Assembly (NCBI GenBank): GCA_900552255.1
Contig: URZF01000109.1
Coordinates: forward strand, 1 to 5,456
DNA from: an uncultured Eubacteriales bacterium
GTDB taxonomy: Bacteria > Bacillota > Clostridia > Oscillospirales > CAG-272
Direction: 5' to 3'
DNA length: 5,456 nt
Below, piece after piece: positions 1-5,116 of this stretch (the first letter of the stretch is position 1; the number at the start of each line of letters is the position of its first letter). The translations under genes and the position numbers were made by a program. The notes under the pieces were generated by a model. The model saw only the letters and a list, made by a program, of their open reading frames with translations. It was not told the DNA's origin and did not search any database.

Positions 1-43
1 GGTGTGATAAGCACCTATAAAATTATGAGTTTACAATTGGAAT
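1..43. other. AT-rich flank beyond the pyrophosphatase-like gene
   Basis: This short AT-rich stretch follows the last gene of the minus-strand unit. A 4-bp GGTG/CACC inverted repeat lies at positions 1-15, but it has no T-run on the minus strand, so I do not call a terminator. No coding sequence or RNA gene is visible here; the end of the transcript probably lies outside the window. Confidence 0.4.
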
Positions 44-382
44 TTATCGACGTATTAAAACACCTTTCATAAACTGTGTTTCGTTGCAGGTTTCATATAC
101 GATTGACTTTTCTTCTTCTGTGCATCCAATCAATATTTTGATTTCTGAGTCTCTTTTCATCAAATCAACAATGCACACAATCTTTTTTTCTCCACTTCCT
201 ACCCATACATCTATTCCTGCACCATCCATAGACGATGTATCACTTAGATATCCATAATCAACGCGATAAATAAAATCGGGATATTTGGGATGTGACGTTC
301 CCTTGGGTCTATCAATTATGATTTCAGAGTTATTCACTAATTCATCCAATGCTTTCCAAAAATCTTCATCATATCGGTTCAT
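44..382 (-). CDS. Small family I inorganic pyrophosphatase-like protein (112 aa), probably not a standard pyrophosphatase
   Basis: The protein has the core of family I soluble pyrophosphatases: IDRPKGT at 23-29 (Arg25 matches E. coli Arg43), DYGYL at 42-46 (Tyr43 matches Tyr55) and a degenerate metal loop DGAGID at 53-58 where active enzymes have DGDPxD. Asp53 and Asp58 match Asp65 and Asp70; the middle Asp (E. coli Asp67, proposed general base) is Ala55 and the Pro is Gly56. Asp73 and Asp78 have the spacing of Asp97/Asp102. At 112 residues it is far shorter than the usual ~175 and lacks the N-terminal strands and C-terminal helix carrying other active-site residues. The ATG at 382 is chosen because it overlaps the stop of the acetyltransferase gene as ATGA and follows a GAAAGAG ribosome site; the frame stays open upstream to a TTG at 466 inside the neighbour, which is less likely. 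GC is about 36%, unlike its neighbours. I infer a divergent subfamily with altered or lost hydrolysis; the substrate is unknown. Confidence 0.75.
   Translation of the reverse strand: MNRYDEDFWKALDELVNNSEIIIDRPKGTSHPKYPDFIYRVDYGYLSDTSSMDGAGIDVWVGSGEKKIVCIVDLMKRDSEIKILIGCTEEEKSIVYETCNETQFMKGVLIRR
379..382 (-). other. ATGA stop/start overlap (translational coupling)
   Basis: The acetyltransferase TGA (381-379) and the pyrophosphatase-like ATG (382-380) share two bases. This arrangement normally lets a terminating ribosome restart on the next gene, so the two proteins are probably made together although their base composition differs sharply. Confidence 0.85.
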
Positions 383-954
383 ATCTCTTTCAAATCCGAC
401 GGCGAGGAAAACCAGCCAAGCTCCAGACGAACCTCGCGCCTCTCGATATCGCAGTTGCTGTAGCAACAGGTATCAAGCCCAACAAGGGTAAAGCCCTCAT
501 GCAGATAAAAGCCGATTGCGCCCACATTGCAGGACTGCGTTTCCAATATAACCGCGCGCCGTCCCTCCGACCTCGCCTGATTTTTGGCAAGCTCCATCAA
601 GGCGTGTCCGATCTTCCGGCGCCGACGGCTTTCCTCCACCCACAGCTCCGTCACGCGGAGCCGATTCGACCAAGTCTCAGGGCACGTTTCTATCACGGCA
701 ACAAGCTTTCCCTCCTCAACAATGCCCCAAGCGCCGGCGTCCTGCCACCATTCGGCATACAGCTTATCTGGGAAATCATATTCCTCCGGCGTATGCGTGA
801 CAGGAACATCAAACGGCTTCTTCTCCATAGAAACGGCAAATCCGCTGTCCAGCCGCTCGACCGCGACATCATAATATTCGTTTGTCGTATAACAGATCGG
901 GACCACATGATCCCGCCATATTTCTTTCGGTAAAAATACAATCTGATGCTCCAT
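379..954 (-). CDS. GNAT family N-acetyltransferase, streptothricin-acetyltransferase-like (191 aa)
   Basis: This is a cytosolic acetyl-CoA-dependent N-acetyltransferase. The C-terminal half carries the GNAT core: strand 4 and motif A at about 101-120 (RVTELWVEES then RRRRKIGHALM), the LETQSCN strand at 137-143, and motif B NVGAIGFYLHEGF at 143-155 with Asn143 and Tyr150. The LETQxxN...FY...GF...D...YSN run, followed by an EVRLELGWF ending, resembles Sat-type streptothricin acetyltransferases. The N-terminal ~75 residues match no family I know. In motif A the usual R-x-x-G-x-G/A has Lys114 in place of the first Gly, a deviation but not obviously fatal. The ATG at 954 follows GGAAAGGA, which starts just after the transporter stop 18 bp upstream. 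The last eight or so residues run across the GC-content junction and may not be ancestral. The fold is firm; the substrate is a guess and could equally be another amine or a protein terminus. Confidence 0.85.
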   Translation of the reverse strand: MEHQIVFLPKEIWRDHVVPICYTTNEYYDVAVERLDSGFAVSMEKKPFDVPVTHTPEEYDFPDKLYAEWWQDAGAWGIVEEGKLVAVIETCPETWSNRLRVTELWVEESRRRRKIGHALMELAKNQARSEGRRAVILETQSCNVGAIGFYLHEGFTLVGLDTCCYSNCDIERREVRLELGWFSSPSDLKEI

Positions 955-972
955 ATCGCATCCTTTCCGTCA

Positions 973-1839
973 TCATCGGAAAATCGCCATGCCGAGCGTC
1001 CCGACGACGATGAGCGCAAGTCCCGCCGCAGATTTTTTCGTCAGCTTCTCCCCGAATGCAAAATACGCAAACGCCACCGACACGACGATACTGAGCTTAT
1101 CGATGGGAATGACGATGCTCGCCTGTCCCATCGCCAGCGCCCGGTAATAGCACAGCCATGACGCGCCCGTTGCGATCCCAGAAAGACAGATAAAAAGAAG
1201 CTCTCTCTTCGGAATATGCCGGACTTCTCCCGTTTTGTGCGTGCAGAACACGACAAGCCACGCCATGACCAGTACGACCGTGGTGCGAATCGCCGTCGCA
1301 AGATTCGATTCCACATTCTCGACGCCGATTTTCGCCAGCACCGACTGAAGCGCCGCAAAAACAGCGGAGCCCGCCGCCCATGGGAACCAATTCCCATCTT
1401 TAACAGCGCCCGCGTTCTCTTTCCGACATGTCATAAGATAGGTCCCGACGGCGATCAGCAGCGTGCCGGTCAGCTTCACGGCAAGCTGCTCTGTCTCGCC
1501 GAAGATCACAATGGCGAGGAGAATGGACAGCACCGCAGACGATTTATCGACCGGCACCACCTTGTTTACATCCCCCACGGAGAGCGCTTTGAAATAACAG
1601 AGCCATGACGCACCCGTCGCAAGCCCCGAAAGGATCAGGAACAAAAACGATTTCCCGCCGATCGACGCGAGCGTATCCGACGAACCGACGATCCATACCA
1701 TGAGCCATGAAAAAAGCAATACGATCACGGTACGGATCGCCGTCGCAACGGAGGAATCTGTCTTTTTGATGCCGATCTTAGCGAGAATCGACGTCACTCC
1801 CGCAAACAGCGCGGACAAAAAAGCAAGCAGAACCCGCAT
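973..1839 (-). CDS. DMT-superfamily (EamA) transporter, tandem duplicate of a five-helix unit (288 aa)
   Basis: This is an integral inner-membrane transporter of the drug/metabolite transporter superfamily. About ten hydrophobic helices fall in two five-helix halves (residues ~4-136 and ~153-285), joined by a short polar linker at 138-150. The halves are strikingly alike: LAKIG (19-23 and 168-172), ATAIRT (32-37 and 181-186), ATGASWLCY (74-82 and 223-231), P-[VI]-DK (96-99 and 245-248) and FGE (113-115 and 262-264). Each half resembles the single-domain, ~140-residue bacterial EamA proteins. The ATG at 1839 has a strong GGAGGG site 7 bases upstream (1847-1852). It follows pdp by 24 bp and precedes the acetyltransferase by 18 bp. 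Its place in a nucleoside catabolic operon suggests transport of nucleosides, bases or a pentose, in the slot where B. subtilis has nupC; this is inference only, because DMT substrates range widely (amino acids, sugars, drugs). Import versus export cannot be told. Confidence 0.9.
   Translation of the reverse strand: MRVLLAFLSALFAGVTSILAKIGIKKTDSSVATAIRTVIVLLFSWLMVWIVGSSDTLASIGGKSFLFLILSGLATGASWLCYFKALSVGDVNKVVPVDKSSAVLSILLAIVIFGETEQLAVKLTGTLLIAVGTYLMTCRKENAGAVKDGNWFPWAAGSAVFAALQSVLAKIGVENVESNLATAIRTTVVLVMAWLVVFCTHKTGEVRHIPKRELLFICLSGIATGASWLCYYRALAMGQASIVIPIDKLSIVVSVAFAYFAFGEKLTKKSAAGLALIVVGTLGMAIFR
988..1371 (-). repeat. Second copy of the internal transporter duplication
   Basis: Codons 157-284 of the transporter form the C-terminal copy, aligning to codons 8-136 with one single-residue gap. 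Similarity persists at DNA level around 1135-1182, the SGIATGASWLCYYRAL segment, where short exact runs such as AGCCATGACGC match 1582-1629. Confidence 0.8.
1432..1818 (-). repeat. First copy of the internal transporter duplication
   Basis: Codons 8-136 form the N-terminal copy. By hand count about 58 of 129 aligned residues are identical to the second copy, roughly 45%. The best-conserved DNA lies at 1582-1629, encoding SGLATGASWLCYFKAL. Confidence 0.8.
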
Positions 1840-1863
1840 ACCGTTTCCCTCCGGAAATGCACA

Positions 1864-3165
1864 TTATCGGATGACGTCGTAAATGAGCCTCTGCGGCTCC
1901 GGCTTTTCCGCGGAAAAAGCAAGCGCGGCGAGAAAGATCGTCTCCGCCTCCGCAATTCTCATGCGGTCGCTCGTATGCAGCTCGGCAATCGTCTCGCCCC
2001 GCTTCACATATCCGCCCGTTTTCTTAAACAGCACGATTCCCGCGCTATGATCGACGGCATCTCCTTTTTTCTCACGTCCCGCACCGAGAACGGAGCTTGC
2101 CGCGCCGATTTTCTCCGCGTTCATATGCGAAAGGTAGCCCTCGCACGGCGACAGAACGCAGGACACAATCTCCGCTTTCGGAAAACGGTCGGGATTTTCG
2201 ATATAAGAAGCGTCGCCGCCCTGCGCCAAAACCATTTCACAGAGCTTTCTCTTCGCGGAGCCGTCCGCAAGCGCACGCTCGCATCTCATCCTTGCCGAAT
2301 CCGGCGTCTCTCCGGCCGCAAGGGACAGCATATGCGAGGCGAGCGTCAGCGATACCTCGGCAAGATCCGCGGGCCCTCTTCCCTCCAGCACGCGGACTGC
2401 CTCCGCCACCTCAAGCGAATTGCCGACCGCATGTCCGAGCGGCATGTCCATATTCGTGAGCACCGCCGCCATACGCCGTCCCGCGGACTTCCCGATCGCC
2501 GCCATTTTCTCCGCCAAAAGCTTGGCGCTTTCGAGATCTTTCATAAAAGAACCGCTCCCGACCTTGACGTCGAGCACGATGGAGCGGGCTCCGGCTGCCA
2601 GCTTTTTGGACATGACGCTCGACGCAATCAGCGGGATCGACTCCACCGTCGCCGTCACGTCGCGCAGTGCATACAGCTTCTTGTCCGCCGGCGCGAGATT
2701 GCCGGACTGACCGACCACACAAAGTCCGTGAGCTGCCGCCGTGGCGAGAAATTCCCCCGAGGAAAGCTCCGTGCGAAAGCCGGGGATCGCCTCGAGCTTA
2801 TCGACGGTGCCGCCGGTAAAGCCGAGCCCTCTGCCCGACATCTTGGCGACGATTCCGCCGAGGCAGGCCACGAGCGGTGCCACGATCAGCGTCGTTTTAT
2901 CCCCGACGCCGCCCGTGCTGTGCTTATCCACCGTGCGGTCTCCGAGCGGCGCAAGATCGGTCATATCGCCGGAATGCGCCATAAGTTCGGTGAGGTCTGC
3001 AAGCTCGCGGTCGCTCATACCGCGGAAATAGACTGCCATAAGCCACGCCGATATCTGATAATCCGGGATCTCTCCCGACGTCAGACCCCGCACAAAAAAT
3101 TCAAGCTCCGCGCGCGACAGCTCACCGCCGTCCCGCTTTTTTTCCAAAATATCGGTCATTCGCAT
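1864..3165 (-). CDS. pdp: Pyrimidine-nucleoside phosphorylase (433 aa)
   Basis: It catalyses reversible phosphorolysis of uridine, thymidine and deoxyuridine to base plus (deoxy)ribose-1-phosphate in the cytosol. The protein has the full nucleoside phosphorylase family 3 layout: an N-terminal helical domain, the glycine-rich phosphate loop KHSTGGVGDKTT at 81-92, the family signature SGRGLGFTGGTVDKLE at 110-125, the central alpha/beta domain with YALRDVT at 165-171 and SSVMSKK at 182-188, and a C-terminal PyNP domain. Arg168, Ser183 and Lys187 fall where Geobacillus PyNP binds the pyrimidine ring; Lys81, Ser83, Ser110 and Thr120 line the phosphate site. Length equals the B. subtilis Pdp (433), and the MRM start and LRDVT/SIPLIASS runs also match that branch, which favours Pdp over a strict DeoA thymidine phosphorylase. 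The ATG at 3165 follows GAGGTG; a second ATG two codons in is possible. It lies 26 bp after deoD and 24 bp before the transporter. No key residue is missing. Confidence 0.96.
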   Translation of the reverse strand: MRMTDILEKKRDGGELSRAELEFFVRGLTSGEIPDYQISAWLMAVYFRGMSDRELADLTELMAHSGDMTDLAPLGDRTVDKHSTGGVGDKTTLIVAPLVACLGGIVAKMSGRGLGFTGGTVDKLEAIPGFRTELSSGEFLATAAAHGLCVVGQSGNLAPADKKLYALRDVTATVESIPLIASSVMSKKLAAGARSIVLDVKVGSGSFMKDLESAKLLAEKMAAIGKSAGRRMAAVLTNMDMPLGHAVGNSLEVAEAVRVLEGRGPADLAEVSLTLASHMLSLAAGETPDSARMRCERALADGSAKRKLCEMVLAQGGDASYIENPDRFPKAEIVSCVLSPCEGYLSHMNAEKIGAASSVLGAGREKKGDAVDHSAGIVLFKKTGGYVKRGETIAELHTSDRMRIAEAETIFLAALAFSAEKPEPQRLIYDVIR

Positions 3166-3191
3166 ACAAACACCTCAGAATTTCGGTTTAT

Positions 3192-3911
3192 TTAGCCGCG
3201 GTCAAGCGCCGCAGCCGTGCCGAGCGCAAGCTCCATCATCTGCGTAAAAGAGCTCTGCCGTTCCTCGGCGGTGGTTTCCTCGCCGGTCAGCAGATGATTG
3301 GATATGGTGCAGACGGCAAGCGCGTGCTTTCCCAGTCTCGCCGCGTTCATATACAGCGCGGCAGCCTCCATCTCCACTGCGAGCACGCCCATTTTCGCCC
3401 ATTCGCGGGACGCCGTGGGATCGTCGTGATAAAACGTGTCCTCCGACAAAATGTTGCCGATATTCAAAACAAGTCCCAGCGACTGCGCCACGGTATCCGC
3501 CGTTTTGAGGAGCCGGTAGCTCGCCGTCGGCGCATAGGTGCCCTGAAGCTTGTACTGAGCGGCGAAATCGGAATTGGTGCAGGCGCCAAGCCCCGCGACG
3601 ACATCGCGCAGATGCAGCTTCTCGGAGATCGCGCCCGCCGTTCCGATACGGATGATGTTGTCGACATCAAAAAATTTGTAGAGCTCGTAGCTGTAAATCG
3701 CCATAGAAGGCATTCCCATGCCGCTCGCCATGACGGAAACGCGCGTTCCCTTCCACGTTCCCGTATACCCTTGGATGCCGCGGATATCGTTGACCAGCAC
3801 GGGATTTTCGAGATAAGTCTCGGCGATGAATTTTGAACGCAGCGGATCGCCCGGCATCAGCACGGTCTTTGCGAAATCCCCTTTTTCCGCCGCAATATGA
3901 GGTGTAGACAT
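3192..3911 (-). CDS. deoD: Purine-nucleoside phosphorylase, DeoD type (239 aa)
   Basis: This high-molecular-mass (usually hexameric) bacterial phosphorylase cleaves purine (deoxy)nucleosides with phosphate to free purine and (deoxy)ribose-1-phosphate. Counting the initiator Met, His5 (MSTPHI), Arg25 (GDPLRSKF), Arg44, Arg88 (IIRIGTAGA), Phe160, Glu180-Met181-Glu182 (VEMEAA) and Arg218 (TTAEERQ) match the known E. coli ribose-, phosphate- and base-binding residues one position lower. The family signature GMGMPSMAIYSYEL is at 64-77. The exception is Asn205 in ISNH: the matching E. coli residue is the catalytic Asp204, which protonates the purine. The codon reads AAT on the minus strand. The start at 3911 follows an AAAGGA site 8 bases upstream that begins at the deoC stop, 15 bp away. 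Family assignment is secure; the Asn may shift preference towards 6-oxopurines or mark a known clostridial subgroup. Confidence 0.95.
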   Translation of the reverse strand: MSTPHIAAEKGDFAKTVLMPGDPLRSKFIAETYLENPVLVNDIRGIQGYTGTWKGTRVSVMASGMGMPSMAIYSYELYKFFDVDNIIRIGTAGAISEKLHLRDVVAGLGACTNSDFAAQYKLQGTYAPTASYRLLKTADTVAQSLGLVLNIGNILSEDTFYHDDPTASREWAKMGVLAVEMEAAALYMNAARLGKHALAVCTISNHLLTGEETTAEERQSSFTQMMELALGTAAALDRG

Positions 3912-3926
3912 ATTCCTTTTCCTTTC

Positions 3927-4601
3927 TTATCCGATTTGCATTTCGGATTTTTCAAGCTCCTTCACGAGCTTTACGATCCGGCTCGTTCCAAGCCTGTCCG
4001 CGCCGAGCGACAGCATCGCCTCCGCGTCCGCAAGCGAGGAAATCCCGCCGGCTGCCTTGATTTTCAGCGTCGGCGCGCGATGTATGGCGAAAAGCCGGAT
4101 ATCCTCTCTTGTCGCGCCGCCGGACGAAAAGCCGGTGCTCGTTTTGATATAATCCGCGCCGGAAGCGCCGACAAGCCCGCAGACCTTGATTTTTTCCTCC
4201 TCGGCGAGCAGACAGGTCTCGACGATCACCTTGAGAATTTTCCCTGTGCAGGCCGCTCTCACCGCTTTGATCTCGGAAAGCAGCTCGGCATATTTTTTAT
4301 CCCTGAGCCATCCGATGTTGATGACCATGTCGATTTCGTCCGCGCCGTTTTCTATCGCGTTCCGTGCCTCGTAAACCTTGGAAGCGGTCGTATTGTAGCC
4401 GTTCGGAAAGCCGACGACCGTGCAAACCCGCATTTTATCCGTGACATAATCCCGCACCGACGCGACAAAGGCCGGCGGAATACAGACGGAAGCGGTGCGA
4501 TACGCGATCGCCTCGTCGCAAAGAGCATATACCTCGGCCTGTGTGGCGACTGGAGAAAGCAGCGTGTGATCGACAGCGGAAAGAATCCTCCGGATATCCA
4601 T
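3927..4601 (-). CDS. deoC: Deoxyribose-phosphate aldolase (224 aa)
   Basis: A class I (Schiff-base) aldolase that splits 2-deoxyribose-5-phosphate into acetaldehyde and glyceraldehyde-3-phosphate, the last step of deoxynucleoside catabolism, in the cytosol. It is a single TIM barrel. Motifs: DHTLL at 11-15, VCTVVGFPNG at 59-68, EIDMVINIG at 89-97 with Asp91 (E. coli Asp102), YIKTSTGF at 151-158 with the Schiff-base Lys153 (Lys167), and IKAAGGI at 181-187 with Lys182 (Lys201). The phosphate-binding GADRLGTS segment is at 200-207. Length matches the B. subtilis enzyme (223). The frame is open upstream to a TTG at 4652, but the ATG at 4601 is chosen because AAAGGGG (4610-4616) sits 8 bases before it and the extra residues are not in the family. 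It is the first gene of the unit, about 60 bases downstream of the predicted transcript start. All catalytic residues are present. Confidence 0.97.
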   Translation of the reverse strand: MDIRRILSAVDHTLLSPVATQAEVYALCDEAIAYRTASVCIPPAFVASVRDYVTDKMRVCTVVGFPNGYNTTASKVYEARNAIENGADEIDMVINIGWLRDKKYAELLSEIKAVRAACTGKILKVIVETCLLAEEEKIKVCGLVGASGADYIKTSTGFSSGGATREDIRLFAIHRAPTLKIKAAGGISSLADAEAMLSLGADRLGTSRIVKLVKELEKSEMQIG

Positions 4602-4609
4602 AATGACAG

Positions 4610-4616
4610 CCCCTTT
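4610..4616 (-). promoter_or_regulatory. Ribosome binding site deciding the deoC start
   Basis: AAAGGGG on the minus strand lies 8 bases before the ATG at 4601. No comparable site precedes the upstream in-frame TTG at 4652, which lies inside the palindrome, so this site sets the start. Confidence 0.75.
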
Positions 4617-4637
4617 CATCATTTTAAACGAAAAATT

Positions 4638-4652
4638 TTGTATCGCATACAA
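4638..4652. promoter_or_regulatory. Perfect palindromic operator candidate in the deoC leader
   Basis: The sequence TTGTATCGCATACAA has two perfect 6-bp arms around a 3-bp centre, and AAAA/TTTT arms extend the symmetry after a 2-bp mismatch on each side. It begins about 10 bases downstream of the expected transcript start, where a bound repressor would block initiation or elongation. It resembles GntR-family or catabolite-repression (cre) half sites; against cre it is one base short between TG and CG. It does not resemble the B. subtilis DeoR box. In RNA it could form a small hairpin. The cognate regulator is not in the window. Confidence 0.6.
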
Positions 4653-4667
4653 TTTTTTCCGTCAATT

Positions 4668-4696
4668 ATTATATCCCGATTCCGATATGATGTCAA
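4668..4696 (-). promoter_or_regulatory. Consensus sigma-A promoter for the deo operon
   Basis: On the minus strand TTGACA (4696-4691), a 17-bp spacer and TATAAT (4673-4668) match both consensus hexamers exactly. Transcription should start near 4661, giving a leader of about 60 bases that contains the palindrome at 4638-4652. Such a strong promoter implies that control is mainly by repression. Confidence 0.9.
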
Positions 4697-4745
4697 CCGA
4701 AATACAGGAAAAATGCGGAAATCACGGAATTTCGTATTTGTCGAA

Positions 4746-4774
4746 TGAAAATTTTATTTTTTGCAAAAATATGG
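4746..4774 (+). promoter_or_regulatory. AT-rich upstream (UP-like) element for the tRNA promoter
   Basis: An almost pure A/T stretch with A-tract and T-tract blocks lies directly upstream of the -35 hexamer. This is where stable-RNA promoters carry an UP element contacted by the RNA polymerase alpha subunits. The call rests on composition and position only. Confidence 0.5.
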
Positions 4775-4803
4775 TTGACAAACCCGTCGGAACGTGATAT
4801 GAT
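4775..4803 (+). promoter_or_regulatory. Near-consensus sigma-A promoter for the tRNA pair
   Basis: TTGACA (4775-4780), a 17-bp spacer and TATGAT (4798-4803, one mismatch to TATAAT) precede tRNA-Leu. The expected start is the G run near 4808-4810, leaving a 5' leader of about 17-19 bases for RNase P to remove. Confidence 0.9.
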
Positions 4804-4826
4804 AAATGGGCAGGCAACCGAATTAC

Positions 4827-4915
4827 GCCGGAATGGCGGAACAGGCAGACGCCCGGGACTTAAAATCCCGTGGGACTTATATCCCGTACCGGTTCGATCC
4901 CGGTTTCCGGCACCA
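4827..4915 (+). tRNA. tRNA-Leu, anticodon UAA
   Basis: It folds as a class II tRNA of 89 bases with CCA encoded. The acceptor GCCGGAA (4827-4833) pairs with TTCCGGC (4905-4911), with discriminator A at 4912 and CCA at 4913-4915. The anticodon stem CGGGA/TCCCG encloses the loop CTTAAAA with anticodon TAA at 4861-4863, reading UUA and UUG. A long variable arm (GGGA/TCCC stem) identifies Leu, and the T-arm ACCGG-TTCGATC-CCGGT is perfect. Only 6 bases separate it from the next tRNA, so both come from one precursor. Confidence 0.97.
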
Positions 4916-4921
4916 AGATAT

Positions 4922-4999
<78 letters not shown>

Positions 5000-5005
5000 A
5001 ACAAA

Positions 5006-5040
5006 TCATGCCGAACACAAAAGTGTTCGGCATGGTTTTT
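5006..5040 (+). terminator. Intrinsic terminator of the tRNA operon
   Basis: A perfect 12-bp stem (5007-5018 CATGCCGAACAC with 5023-5034) closes an AAAA loop and is followed by GTTTTT. It starts 7 bases after the CCA of tRNA-fMet, as expected for a tRNA transcript end. The minus strand lacks an equal T-run, so it mainly serves the plus strand. Confidence 0.93.
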
Positions 5041-5076
5041 AGAAATGATCTTACGGAATGAACATGCAATTCTCAC

Positions 5077-5110
5077 AAAAAAAGCGACGGATTTTTACCG
5101 TCGCTTTTTT
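5077..5110. terminator. Bidirectional intrinsic terminator between tRNAs and the HMA gene
   Basis: A 7-bp GC-rich stem GCGACGG/CCGTCGC (5084-5090 with 5098-5104) has a 7-base loop and is flanked by seven A on the left and six T on the right, so it ends transcription both ways. It sits 6 bases beyond the stop of the minus-strand HMA gene, which it most likely serves, and backs up the tRNA terminator. Confidence 0.9.
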
Positions 5111-5116
5111 CGGCTT

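Noticed and set aside
1..15. GGTG/CACC hairpin as terminator for the six-gene unit
   Set aside because: The stem is four base pairs and no T-run follows on the minus strand.
383..466. N-terminal extension of the pyrophosphatase-like protein from a TTG at 466
   Set aside because: The extension is GC-rich antisense-like sequence inside the acetyltransferase gene, and the ATG at 382 has the ATGA coupling and a ribosome site.
349..933. A 194-codon plus-strand open frame opposite the acetyltransferase
   Set aside because: The minus-strand frame has clear GNAT motifs and a good ribosome site, while this one crosses the GC junction and shows no motif.
1975..3195. A 406-codon open frame on the plus strand opposite pdp
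   Set aside because: It mirrors a gene whose family, length and active-site residues are certain. Its product is Arg/His-rich without a recognisable domain, as expected from the antisense of GC-rich codons.
4621..4650. Nine-codon leader peptide (MRYKIFRLK) starting within the palindrome upstream of deoC
   Set aside because: Its ribosome site is weak, it has no run of regulatory codons, and no alternative terminator hairpins follow it, so attenuation is not supported.
4602..4652. Longer deoC start at TTG 4652
   Set aside because: It lies within the palindrome, has no good ribosome site and adds residues absent from the family; the ATG at 4601 gives the expected length.
4698..4743. Inverted AAATAC/GTATTT pair upstream of the deo -35 as a second operator
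   Set aside because: The arms are only six bases with a 28-bp gap in AT-rich DNA, so chance is a good explanation.
3897..4748. A 283-codon plus-strand open frame opposite deoC
   Set aside because: It is antisense to a complete deoC, runs through the deo promoter and palindrome, and its product is basic and unlike any known family.
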